Below, in pieces: positions 1 to 12,200 of a stretch of DNA of 64,000 nucleotides. The DNA is taken from NCBI GenBank assembly GCA_013398615.1, contig VZSR01002395.1, forward strand, positions 2,321,596-2,385,595, in the 5' to 3' direction. Numbering within the stretch: position 1 is the first letter of the stretch; each line of letters starts with the position of its first letter. Origin of the DNA: Brachypodius melanocephalos (taxonomy: Eukaryota; Chordata; Aves; Passeriformes; Pycnonotidae). Below the pieces are notes generated by a model. It ran no database searches, was not told where the DNA came from, and saw only the letters and a program-made list of their open reading frames with translations. The translations under genes were made by a program, and so were the position numbers.

Positions 1-3000
1 TCCCTAAGACCAGGCTCTGTGGGAATGCACAGTCCTGGCAGCAGAGATAATTGCTGGCTCCACTTCCCACTGGGAATAGCTTTTGGTGAGAAGCAGCCTA
101 ATCTACAGTTCAGATGCGTGTGAAAAGGAAGTGAAGAGCAGCAAACACCCCAGGAACAGCAGCATGTCCCTCTTCCCAAAGAGCACAGGTGAAGGCTGGG
201 AGCTCAGAACCAGGAGCAGCCACAGAGGATGTAACCCTGACACCGCACCTCCCACCCAGCCCAGCAGCAGACTTTCCCAGCTGAAAACCCAACAGCTCAA
301 GGACCCTTGGAAGGCCTCTCCCAGCAACCCTCCCCTCTCCAAACAGGAAGGCAGGAGGAACTGGGGGACAGGATTTACGTGCCAGGGAGAGCTGGGAATG
401 GCGCAAAGGAAGTTACTCACTGCGAGGTGACTATTTTGGGAGATGCTGGCCAGGTCACAGGCAGCGGAGCTTCCCAGTGAGTGTTTGAAGAGTTTATCAC
501 CCCCACATGAAGAGAGTCCCTGATGCTGCTCCTGCCTGTCCCACTAATGTCACTTTAATCACCGCCCAGGCAGTCTCCCACCCCCCCAGACTCCCCTGCA
601 TTTCCCACCAGGTCGCTGTTTTTTCACACACACCCGAGTTCCTGCTCTATCTCTGAGCTCCACAGGAACATCTCTCTTCCCTGTCTTTGATGGTTTCACA
701 GGCAGCTCCAGGATTTAAGGAAAGACTGAGGGACTATGATCTCCTTGGTTTGTTCACAACCTTTTATCTGATTTTTGGTACATCTCCAGTCCTCCTCTTG
801 TGTCAACAGCATCAAGCCAGACACCAACTCCCACACCATTTGTCCTCCCCTGGGCCAGCACCTGTTTTGAAGCTAACCTGGCAAGATTTTTCCTTCTGCA
901 CACAGTGAAATACAACGGATCACAAAGCCTTCACCCCCAAGGTCACTGAAAGCACAAAGTGCAAGTCTTTGGCACCATTTTAAGCCCTTAATTACTTTCT
1001 TGCCCTCTCTCCTGGCCTGTCACAGCTCTGAAGCCCTCTTCCCAATGCTGTTATCACCTAAGTTCTTTCCAATAGCAATAAAGCCAAGAGCAGGATGCCA
1101 GCAGCAATCACAGCTTCAGTTCTGACCTCTTGTGCAAACTAAGGTGTCACTGCCCTTCCCACGAGTAGCAAGGAGGAAGAAGCTGAGCTGCCTGACAGCT
1201 GGAGAAGTGCAGGAATTGTTAACCATAATCACGTAGATAAGGTAGCACTAGAAAGATTGCAGTCTCACACCCTTCTCCAAAGCAATAAACTCACTCCCCT
1301 CCTCCACAAGGACATCAGCAGGAACTCTAAAGCACAAGGGCAATTTTTTCCCAGAAGTTTCATGGAAAGTTCAACCCATTGCAAACAGTTTGGGATTTCT
1401 GCCCCTCAGTTCATGCTGCCCACCAATTTCACAATATAAAACATCAGGAAATCCCCAGCATTAGAATTAACCACAGGAATTATATTTTTGGACCAAAAAA
1501 AGGGATTTTTCAGCAATAGAGTTCCGCAATCAACCCAGTGGGTGCAGAAAAATCTTGCTGGTGGTGCTATTTAATTTCCTATCACAATCTGCAACACTGA
1601 AAAGAAAGGACTTCCAATGTAACAGGTAATGGAGAGCAGCACCAGCCAAGATTGCCTGAAGGAATAGCATCAGACCACAGCATCCGAGGAATTCTGGAAG
1701 GTGATCCTAAGAGCTCAGTATGTCTGAGTGCTTTCAAAGCAGCAAACCCTGCTCTAGTCACTGGGAAGTGAAAGTTTGTCTTGCAGCAAAGACAGTGAGG
1801 AAATCCCTGCCTGGCCTTTGGTGAAGCTTGGCCTGCTTGGAGTGAGGGGGTGCCCAGATGAACCCCCAGGTGATCCTTCCAGCATAAATGATCCTACAAT
1901 TCGTTGTCTGCTTTTGCAGAGAACCAGACTGGGATCCACTTCAGCACAAGCAGCCAATACAAAGGGCTGTGGGGAATTCCATCCACCAGCATGCACTTTG
2001 TGACTAAAGGAACTCTGTGTCTATGGAGCTGCTCCATCAAGCTCACCCCAATTCCTGGCATTACACACCACTTCCCTTTGCTGATCTGCTTTAAGTCTAA
2101 GTCCCTTAGTCTAGGTGTCCTTGGTACCCCTGAGGAAAAGCAACAAGAGGGTCAAGGAGAAAAGTAGCGAGAATTCAGGAAGTGAATCAAAGAAAAGGGA
2201 AATATAAATACAGGAAGAGAAGTTAATTTGCAGCTAGTTGCACCAGCATTCATCCTGGCTACATTAACTTATGCCCAGCACCCCGTGGGGAAAGTGGAAA
2301 ACAAAACAGACTTCTTGTTGCACTGAGAAGGCCCTGCTGTCCTCACCAGCCATCCTGCTACCTGAGCTGCCAGTGAACCTTCCTGAAGAGGTCCCTTATC
2401 CTCACTGACATCCTCATCCTCTTCCAAAAGATGAGACTATGGAGCTTTGCTGGAGAGGTCTGTGGAGCCTACTCTTGGCTTACCATACCAGATCCCCTCT
2501 CTGTGTCATGTCCCTAATGCTGGGAGAGACCTTGGCATCAAAGGTATAGTTCTTAAGACTCTGAAAAAAATCAGGCAGCCAGCAAAACCCCAAAAGAGCA
2601 GCTTTTGAGAAGAACAAAACCAAAAGAGCAGCTTTAACTCTTTCCTCACTTTTCTAGCAACTTTATGGATTGATGAAACTTTTATAGAGCTGAAAGCCAC
2701 CTAGAAAGTCCTCCCTACAGATGCTGTTTGTAAAGACGCACATATTGCTGTAAAAGTCATAATTACTAAGGAGCAGGATTTAGATCAGCTTCTGATGGAG
2801 ACAATCTCTTAGTATGGCAATCCACAAAGTTATCAGACAAGTCAGGAATCCATTTCTGCCAAGCCTGTCCCAGAGCCCTGGTGCAAGTCTCCAGCCAAGT
2901 CTTCCAGGCCTATCCAGGACAGCGACTGTTTTAATGATCCCAGCATAGAATTGCTTTGAATATGAGGCACAGGAATGAAGACAAACACAGAAACCACAAA

Positions 3001-3079
3001 CAGATCCAAGATTATATGTGCAATACTCCTTTCCCTGGATGGGGATATGCTTCCCCTGCTCCAGGAGAAGTGTACTCAC
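1..3079 (-). other. TMCO1: TMCO1 last intron (partial)
   Basis: Intronic sequence between coding exon 6 and the unseen last exon. No match to the expected C-terminal residues could be found on the minus strand, so this intron is longer than 3 kb here. I see no recognisable repeat family, RNA gene or further exon in it. Confidence 0.7.
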
Positions 3080-3224
3080 CTGTCTTATTGACATGGTGCA
3101 GAGAATGTAGAGGAAGATGAAGGAGCAGTCAGTGTAATCCTCACCCAGCAGGTTGCGGTGAGAGAGACCCTGGATGTACGAGAGGGGGATGAACGGAAGC
3201 TTTGCCACCACTCGGCCATCAAAT
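3080..3224 (-). CDS. TMCO1: TMCO1 coding exon 6
   Basis: Encodes 48 residues, starting with the split Ile codon and FDGRVVAKLPF and ending CTMSIRQ. It holds the third hydrophobic segment (CSFIFLYILCTM). The acceptor AG is at 3226-3225 and the donor GT at 3079-3078, read on the minus strand. It ends in phase 0, so the missing last exon should begin with a whole codon. Confidence 0.97.
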
Positions 3225-6200
3225 CTGGAAAAGAGAGCACTGGATCACCACTGGAGACAGCAGGACAGCTTTTGGATACAGAAAGAACAAGTGAGCATCT
3301 TCAACAGGCCACCAGAGCAGGTAAGACCACATTCAAGGCTAAAAGGCCCCTCTCCATTCACTACACCAAGGAGGATAAAGACATCTCTCTCTCCAAGGCC
3401 TCCACAGGGTGGGATTCCCTCAGGAACAGTTTTACCATAATCAAAGTGTTTCCTAGTGATTTAAGTGATCAGCTGGACAAGCTGCTGCTTCATGAAATCT
3501 TGGTGTGTTGCAGTTTTCTGGTGCATTTTATTTCTAAGTCAGATTTAGCAGATCACCTCCCAGAACACAGTCAGCACTTCAATAAAAGATGAATGACTGT
3601 CACCCTGCTGTACTGAAGTTACTGCAACAAGACAGACCCTTTGCTTCAAGCAAAGCAGCATTTTTTAAACCAAAGCATAAATCAAAGACACCTTTTCCTT
3701 CCCTGGAGCAGCTTTGCTCCTCAGGATGCACAAGAGAGCCATCAGCACAATATTTCATAGCCCCAGTTAGTCTGCATTAGCTGTGGAGATGCAGGCAGTG
3801 CAGAGGCAGGATGATACTGCACATTCTGAGCGGCATGTCCTGCTCCTGGAATCCCTCCAGCCCCACATTCCAGGGCATCAGGCAGAGTGTGAATTTTGGC
3901 CAGTTTGCAAAGATTTCTCCCAAGCCAGACAGTCGACCCAATCTTTTGATGTAGATGTGTATGATGCCTCATCAGCATGCGCATATTTGGATGTTATTTT
4001 CTCTGCATGTGCTGATTTTCGAACAGGTGTTTCTTGTTTCAAGAGATCCTAAATGAGCCTCCTTTCCTGTGGAGATGCATTCACACAGCCACGGCTCAAA
4101 CACACGCCAACTTTGTTTACATCTCACAGGCAGTTTGGCAAAAGAGCTCAGAACGGATGTTTATCTCCCTGGAACATCCCCCAGTGGCTTAAAATTCTGC
4201 GTTATTCCTGCTGTGAGAATGACAAGTACTTCAGCAGCAGCACCCTGAGGTACCTGCTTTTAATTCCAGCAGGTTTTCACAGTTATCAAGAGGTACCGGA
4301 ATGCACAACCTTAGAGTAAGGCAGAGAAGTGATTGCATGAGAAAGTTCCTGGCAAGAGAAAATTGAGACACACAGAAGGTAATTTCTGCCCCAGGTGAAA
4401 TCCCTGGTGGCTTGGAGGCCACTGCTGCTGCACATCTCACTGCCATAAGGAACCTTTTAAGCCACAACAGTCACTCAGCTGTTTGTCTTGGGCACAGCAT
4501 CCTGCTCTTTGGGTTCAAAGCAGCCTTGCTGACACTTCCACATCCTTCCAGCACGGTCCAACCTGCTGCCCCAGTACTGCTGACACTTCAGGAATGACAG
4601 CAGGAAATCATCCCAGTTATTTCCAGTTTGGGTAAGGGGGCACTTGGCAATAGTCAGACAGAGTAACAGCATCTGCAAAGTACCTGTCCAAAGGTTGCTG
4701 CTTCCACACAATTCCTGCTCCTCTTTTTCCCAGCAGCCATGAACTCATTCAAGAACAGGAAAAGCAGCAAACGTGGCCACAGCCATTGCAGGTGTCAGCC
4801 ACCCTTTTCCTCCTTTTCCTACCACACCCACAGTGCCTCTATGGATACTGCTGGATACTCCTGCTGCTCAGATTCTCTCTAAAGAAAGAGGCAGTTAATT
4901 AAAAGATATGCCCAGAAGTTCTTTGTTCAGTAGCGTGGTTTCTGTGGGCAGGAATCCTCAAGAGAGGAACAAGACAAGTAAACTTGGTAGAAGTTTATTG
5001 GTTTCTTCTAGCTTTTCTGGTTTTTTAAGCTAATATCTATGGAAGGAGGAGCCATATAGAATTTAACCCAAATCAACCCCTTCCTAAAGTTAACAATCTT
5101 ACAGTTCTGTAGTACTTGTTAGTCACATAATACTCTGAGCAACTGCCTTTTCCCCCTCCAGGAAAGTGGGCACAGTGGGATAAAGAATTTTTAGTTTGTT
5201 TTTCAGTTTGCTTCAGGGGCAGGAGCTGGTGTTTGTATTGTACCCAAAGAGCAAGGCAAGCACTTGGAGGTCTCAAGTGCAACCCCACAAATGCCCCCTC
5301 AGACCCCTCATTGCTTATGATGCATCTCCAGGCCTGCTCAATGCTGCAGTGAAATGAGACATCACTGACTCAAGACTGTACATGAATTTTAGAATCCTCC
5401 TGTGCCGGGTTGCTTTGCTCTGCTCAGAATGCTCAGTGCTGAAGTCTGACTAAGCTGAATAAATAAAGGATCCACACAGTGGCACTTGTGTTATTATGTT
5501 ACCCCATGTTTGCAATTTATCCACCCACAGATCTCCAGTAAAATAACAATTGACTGTATCCTGGGGACTGTCAGCACAGAAGCCAAAGGCTTTGGTGCCC
5601 AAGAATGTAAATTCCTGTTTGCAGGGCAAGCATATTGCCCAGATATCAAGCAGCCTCCTAAAGGTTATCCTAACAATATTCATGTCATCTTCAGACCTAA
5701 CACCCAACAGTTCATATTTCAAGTGAGTCAAGTTTTAAAAGCCAAGCACAGCCTTTCAGATTTGCACATCTGAAACAAAGCTGTCTATAACCATGCAAAC
5801 CAGTTTGGGGCTTCTTGTCTGTTTATTTTTTCAAACTACACCTCTCCCAGGTCACTTCTAAAACAAATGAAGCTTGGAGTCCATGCCTGGACCTGTTTAT
5901 ATCTGGACCCTGATTACCTCAAGTAGGGCAACAACAAACTCTGCAATTACAGCTCATTTCCGAGGGCAAGGGAGCTGACCCGGTTTTGTTTGCAAGAGCA
6001 TTCTTTGGTCACACCACTACAGCAAAGCCAAAGCAGCTGAAGACTGAAGATGTTTGCCTGACATGCACCAAACTTGCCCTAATCAGGATGTTCCCATGCA
6101 GAAAAGATATTAAAGCTGTGTTTAGACTGAATGCAATTTGTTCAATTTGGTTGTGTTCAGTACTCAATGCTCCCTCTCGAGCAGAATGTGCATGTGATGA

Positions 6201-9200
6201 CCAAACCACCACACCTTCATCTGAAATACAGATCCATTTATTTATTTATGGTTCTTGGCTGGACAATGCCATTCTTAACACTTCAAGTGATGAAGGGAAG
6301 GTGGAAAATATATTCACCATAAAAATTGCAGGAAAAGGTCCAGCAAGTTGATACTTACATAGAGTTGAACATTCCCATCAAGGCAGTGAAGCAGAAGCCG
6401 ATGGCAAACATGGATTTCATCCGAACCTGCAAGCAGAAAGGTCCGAGATATCTAAAACAACAGGCCCACACTGAGGTATTATAAGCTCACACCCTTAAAA
6501 ACAGGCTTGGTACAGATCACTGAAATCAACAGGGGCAAAAGGATGACCCAGGAGACAGAGGAGTTGTAAAAGTGACTGGAGAAGTCCCAAAGAGACTGGG
6601 TACAAAGGCAGCCACAGTGTGGGGCACTGATGGGAAGTGCTGCTTCAGGGAGACAAAACCAAAAAGTGCTCAGGAACTGTCCTGTCACCTTGCACAGGCT
6701 GGATTTATTTTTTCCTTAAGCTTATAAAACCCATCAGGGATCACTGAAATGACCAAAGTTATAGGAAGGCACAAAAACTAATTCTACTTTGAAAACCGTC
6801 ATGGAGACTTACAAAAATGAAAATAGCTAAGGTTTGGCATGAGATGAGGCAGTAACTCTGTGGGTCATACTAAAATTTGTAGTTATTAGAGAAAATCCAG
6901 AAGGACCTTTCCAGAGGAAAAGCAGCTTTGTCTGCCAATTGAACAAGGTCTTTCTGTTGGAAAACTGACTGAAATCTTCAGCAGTTGGGAACTGGATTTA
7001 AATTTTCATACCATTGACAAATCCCTGTTGTTATTCTTCAGTTTCTCTTCTTGTCTCTCTGGAAAGACAAAAACAACAGTTATAATCAGTTATGTCAACC
7101 TAGAAACCAGAGTGTTTTCATTTCCAGGAAAACTTAACCTCTTTGGCTCTCCAAACAAATAACACTTCCAAAATCAACTCCAGCTCTCTTTGCCAGACAG
7201 TAGAAAGTGAAAAACTGTACATAGCCAACTGCTTCTCCACCACAGCAACATGCAGCAAGTCAGGCACAAAGAGAGGAGGCGGCTGGAATCACACATTCAG
7301 CACTTTTGAAAGAAATGCATCCAATGTCAGATTTGCTAACTCAACCAACTCACACAGGAGCATGAGCACTGCAGCCAGGAAACAAAAACAGTGCCCCTCT
7401 ACCTCAGTTCCCAAAGGGAGCAGTGATTGGTTTCTTCATATATCAAGTATATCACACATTCATTACTTTTTTATAATTATTATTATTATTTATTATCTTT
7501 ACTTATTGAATGTATTAGTATACTACCATAAATACATTGAATAAGTAAGGATTTCTCCTTTTGGAGGTTTCAAAAGGGAAAACCATGCAAAGAGCTGGGA
7601 GCTGCACCTCAGCAACACCAAAATCCTGCTGGCCATTATTAATGAATTTTGCACCCTTCTCACATCTAGGAGACTCTCTAAAGAGGAAAGAGATTTCCTA
7701 CATGAAATTCAGTAATGAGTGTATTACTGTGCTTTGCAGGAAGCACTTTGGAAATTCAGTCTGTCCTTAAATCACCATAGTCTCATTCAGAGATATTCAG
7801 ATGTTCAAGAGGGTATTCATTTTCCATGTCCCTCACTGGAGGGCTGCTCCAGCCCTCAGCGTTATCTGTCACCTTTCCTGTCCCATGTCCCCATCATGCC
7901 TTGTGCTCCTCTCAGACTGAGAATCCAGAGGGGCAGCCAGGGCTGGGAAGCAACAGCCAGCTGAAGTAAGGATGTGGGTAATGAAGGAATAGCCAGAGAA
8001 CAGCAGGAGTGAAGAGAGGGGGATGCAGAGGGACTGCCAAGGGCTATCCAGCATGGGAATTTCATGAAGTTCCAGTACAAGAGCTTACAGCTCAGAAACT
8101 CCACAATTCTCTGCCAAGCCCCTGCTAAGCCCAGGGACTCACAGTCAGTGTTATGAAAAGCAACAGCAGCACCCCTACCCAATCCCTTAGAACCCTCTTT
8201 GCTATTTCCACGTGCTCCTGACTACAAACCACCCCTCTGGCAGGAACCTTTCAGACACCTGCTTCCTGAGCCAGGTGGAAAGTTGTGTTCTGGGACATTT
8301 CAGCAACCACAGGCCAGCTCTTCAGGAATCCCATTTGGCACAAATACTTGTTTTTTCCCCTCTGCTGTATAACTAGCCATCTATTTAGGTGGGCTAAAGG
8401 TTACATAGAGGAAAGAACATGGCTCTGATTGCCCAGTATATCTGACCTGTCTCACCCATTTCTACAGATTCAAAATGAACATATTCTGGGTGATCTACCA
8501 ACATATAAATGGTCTATTCCTGCCCAAATCACACCTAAACACCCTTAAGCAAAGTTAAGCACTTTGCTGGGTAGTTTACAGTTGAGTAAAGGCACAGAGA
8601 AAGAGGACCGGGTTAACAAGCAGCTCCCTGGAGTCCAAAATCATCTTACTCTGCTCATTGGAACACAAACCATGATGCTACAAGGATAGAGATTTGCCAA
8701 GACTGGGGGGTTTTATGGTGTTTATTTTGTGGACTTCTGGGAATGCCACTGTCTTTTCTTCCAGAAGTACATGGACACAGAAAGCAGTAACAAGGTTTAA
8801 GCTAACAAATCATCTCTTTAAACTGAAATGACAGAAGGCTACAGCAAAGCTAAAGGTGTCCTGTTCCAGCAGTGCCCAAGGTGATTTAGACACAATGTGG
8901 CAAAGGGTTCATTTTACAGCTAAAAATAAAGGTTTTTAAGTAGGAAACACCAAATTAAGCCTTCCCAAGCAACTCTCCCCCTACCTCCTTGTGCACATGC
9001 ATGATTCATCCCTTATGAAACCAAGCAATATCATCCACACACCTCCTGTCTTATTCTGTGCATGGAACAGATGGCAACTGAGGCAGGTCTGTACCACAGC
9101 TGTTACTTATCCATTAAAGCCCCAGCTCAATATTTACTTTTTGTTAACTAAAATGGTAGAATTTGGAAGAACTCCAGCACAAGTAGATTTGCTGTGACAA

Positions 9201-12200
9201 CAATGCCCCATCTTGCAGAATGATTTGATATCCAGTAAGTTACTGAGATCAGAGATTTCAAAACCATTTAACAGCTGTGAGTCATTTTCTGGAAGTCCAG
9301 TGTGACATTTAGGGTCTGATTTTTCAGAAACACCAAGAATTCATCTTTGCCTGAACACAAATGACATACTGAAGTTATGCAGCACTTGTAAAAAAATAAT
9401 AATAATTAAAAAAAAAAAAAAACAACAAAAAAAAAACAAAAAACCAAAAAAAAAACCAAAAAAAAATCAGTGTCAGAATCTTAGGCTTGGCCAGCAAGCA
9501 TCACAGCAAACAAAATCAGTGGTCGTTTCCTAAGTTCTGATCTTTGTCCCTTTGTGCTTTGTTTTTCATCTGCAAAACAAGATTATTTCAGTGTATAAAA
9601 ATTGGTGGAGCATCTGAAGTCCTCAGATTCTACTGTTTATTGGTTTAGTCCAAGCACAAGTAAAATATTGTCTGCAAGGAACACAGCTTGGATGGTGCCC
9701 TGCAAAAAAGTCATTGTCACCCTTTTTTTTTTATTTCATGTTATCTGCATATGGTCACTTTCAAAGTTGTCTTATCCACCAGCATTCATCCCACGCAGGG
9801 ATTAGTCAAGATCAAGAACTGAAATGCACAAGAGGAAGCATTTTGGCTCCTGTCCCTTCAAGAATCTAACCACAACAGGTTTTCTACCTAGGAAGAACTG
9901 TTTGAAGATGTGTTTATAATTCCCAAGCTTTGTACAGATCAAATGATTAATCCAGCTACCTGGTGTTACAGAGGAATGAGGAAACCAACTCCCAGGAGCT
10001 CTCAGAAGTGTTCCTGCCACAATCTCTGTTATAACTTAACTGAGCCTTGCTGCACGTTGCAAGATAGCAGATCCTCCTAAAACCTTTAAACATCTCCTTA
10101 CCCTGTTCTTACTAAGTTCAGTACTTAAAGAGTTACCCTAACCCAGAAAGAATTCACCTTACTGACAAAGAAAAAGAATGGAAAAATAAATCACTGCCTA
10201 AAATTGAGCAAAACTGATTTATCAACATTGAAATTAATCTAAGCATGGTTACAGTCAACATGAACATCTTCAGCTCTAAAGTGTTCAAATGAAGGGAAAA
10301 AAACAAAAAAAAAAAATAAAAGAAAGACCCAAAATCACAATTAGAGTCCTATAGCTACAGCAAGCTGCCACGCACTGCAGCAAAGAGCTTTGACAGCTGA
10401 AGCCATGGATATCAAGGCTAAAATGGGAGAAAAAGTCAGGGAGCTCAGCAGGAGGTGCTGCTCCTCTCAGCGATCCACCCACTTGATCAAAACCATCAGG
10501 AGGCTGGGAATCTCCTGCCTTGGAAGAGTAAGGCAAATGAATAAACAGCCTTGAAAGGATAGAAAAGATAACCACTTCCATCAGTTTCTCAACTTTTCAC
10601 TACTCTTGAGGCACCAGTCTTACCTATCTTCTTTTTCTGCTGCCGGCCTGCTGATTCAGTTATTGTTTCCTTCTTCTTTTCCACTGCAAAATGAAAAGAT
10701 ACTCCATCATTTCTGCACAGTGATGCCACCGCTCCTTTTCCACACACCAAACAAAACATTTTATTCCTCTGCAGAACAGGGGCACAAAAGGCAGCTAAGT
10801 AGGACTAAGAACATGTTCAGAATCAATAAATGACCAACTAATAAGGCTGATTACACCAATCACTTAAAAACTATAACAAAAAACTTCAAACCCTGGATAA
10901 GATACAAACATATTTAAAGGGTTAATTTTGAACTCTGTCAAGAGCCCATAACGTTGTGGACTGAGCAGTCTGGGGACAATTTTGGCTCAATTTGCTGATT
11001 TGCCATTAATATCAGACAGTACTTTTGATTCAGCAAGTGGAATGAAAAGAGCTTTGTGGCAAGCTCTGCTCCCGGTTATCTGCAGTGGGAAGCAGAATAC
11101 AGGAAAGGCTGTGTTCTCCTACATCCCTTCTTCACAGGCAGGCATTCTCAGGGGAAATGCTGCCCAAGCAAGCAGCCACAGCCTCTCCATTCTTCATCAG
11201 TACTCAAGTATTTCCAATACTTTAAAGCAGAAGCCTAAGGTCAAAGGTACTAAAACCCTAAATCAGACATGCACTGAGCACCTGCCACCAAGCACCACTG
11301 CAGCAAAGCAGGCCAGCAGAGCCAGCAGAGGGAAATGGGAACACAGTAAATGTGCTGCTCAGCTCCAAAGGAGGTTCTGGGACAGCAAAAAGGGCTTTTC
11401 CAGGAAGCAAGAGACATTTTCATTCAAGACCTATAACAAGAGTACTCCAGGAAGCAAGGATGATGAAGCATGGCCTGAAAACAGAGAGCAGCCCTTTTTC
11501 ACTTTAAACTCTCTGTATTTATGCAAACTGCATGTACCACATCTACTCTAGCAACAAAGAGCCTTGGCTCACTGTCAGCTCACAGACACCTCAGTGCTGG
11601 GGCTCCCCTCCCTCGTGAAGTACCAGCTCAGCACAGACCTTCCAGCCCTGATTTCAAAGCCCAGAGGAAATGAAGACAGCCAACCTTCCAAGCCATGCCA
11701 GGATTTGTAGAGCTGCCTTATGAAATGCCTGTGAGTCAGTCCCAACTGCTCAGAAAATCACATCAGCCCAGATAAATCACCTCAACATCATCTCTCCATG
11801 GCAATGGAGTGAGACACAATTGCTTTTCCTAAAGAACCAGAGGATGTCTAGTGGGCAGGGAGGAAAACAGGGAGCTTGTGTCCCTAAGGAATACTGGAGA
11901 GAGGTGTCAGATGGCACAAGGCACCCAGGGCTCACAGAACACTGTCTCATGTCAAATCCAGCTGGGGAAAGCCCATCAGTCCACCCCTGGTCCATAACCC
12001 CACAGCCTCAGCTCTAAACTCCAGACAGTGCTATTCAGCTTTATGCCAAGCCTGAGGAACTCCCGGCCCCAATTCCCTCAGGAACATCCATGCCAACTCA
12101 TCAGGAATTCCAGCCTTCAAGCCTTGGACATTTACCCCTCCATTCACCCAGAACAATCCCTGCAGCAGCCTCAGCCAACGCTGAGCCTCTCCCTAGGAAG

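Noticed and set aside
5450..5773. Overlapping 93- and 95-codon frames on opposite strands in TMCO1 intron 5
   Set aside because: No domain or splice structure recognised; lengths are within chance.
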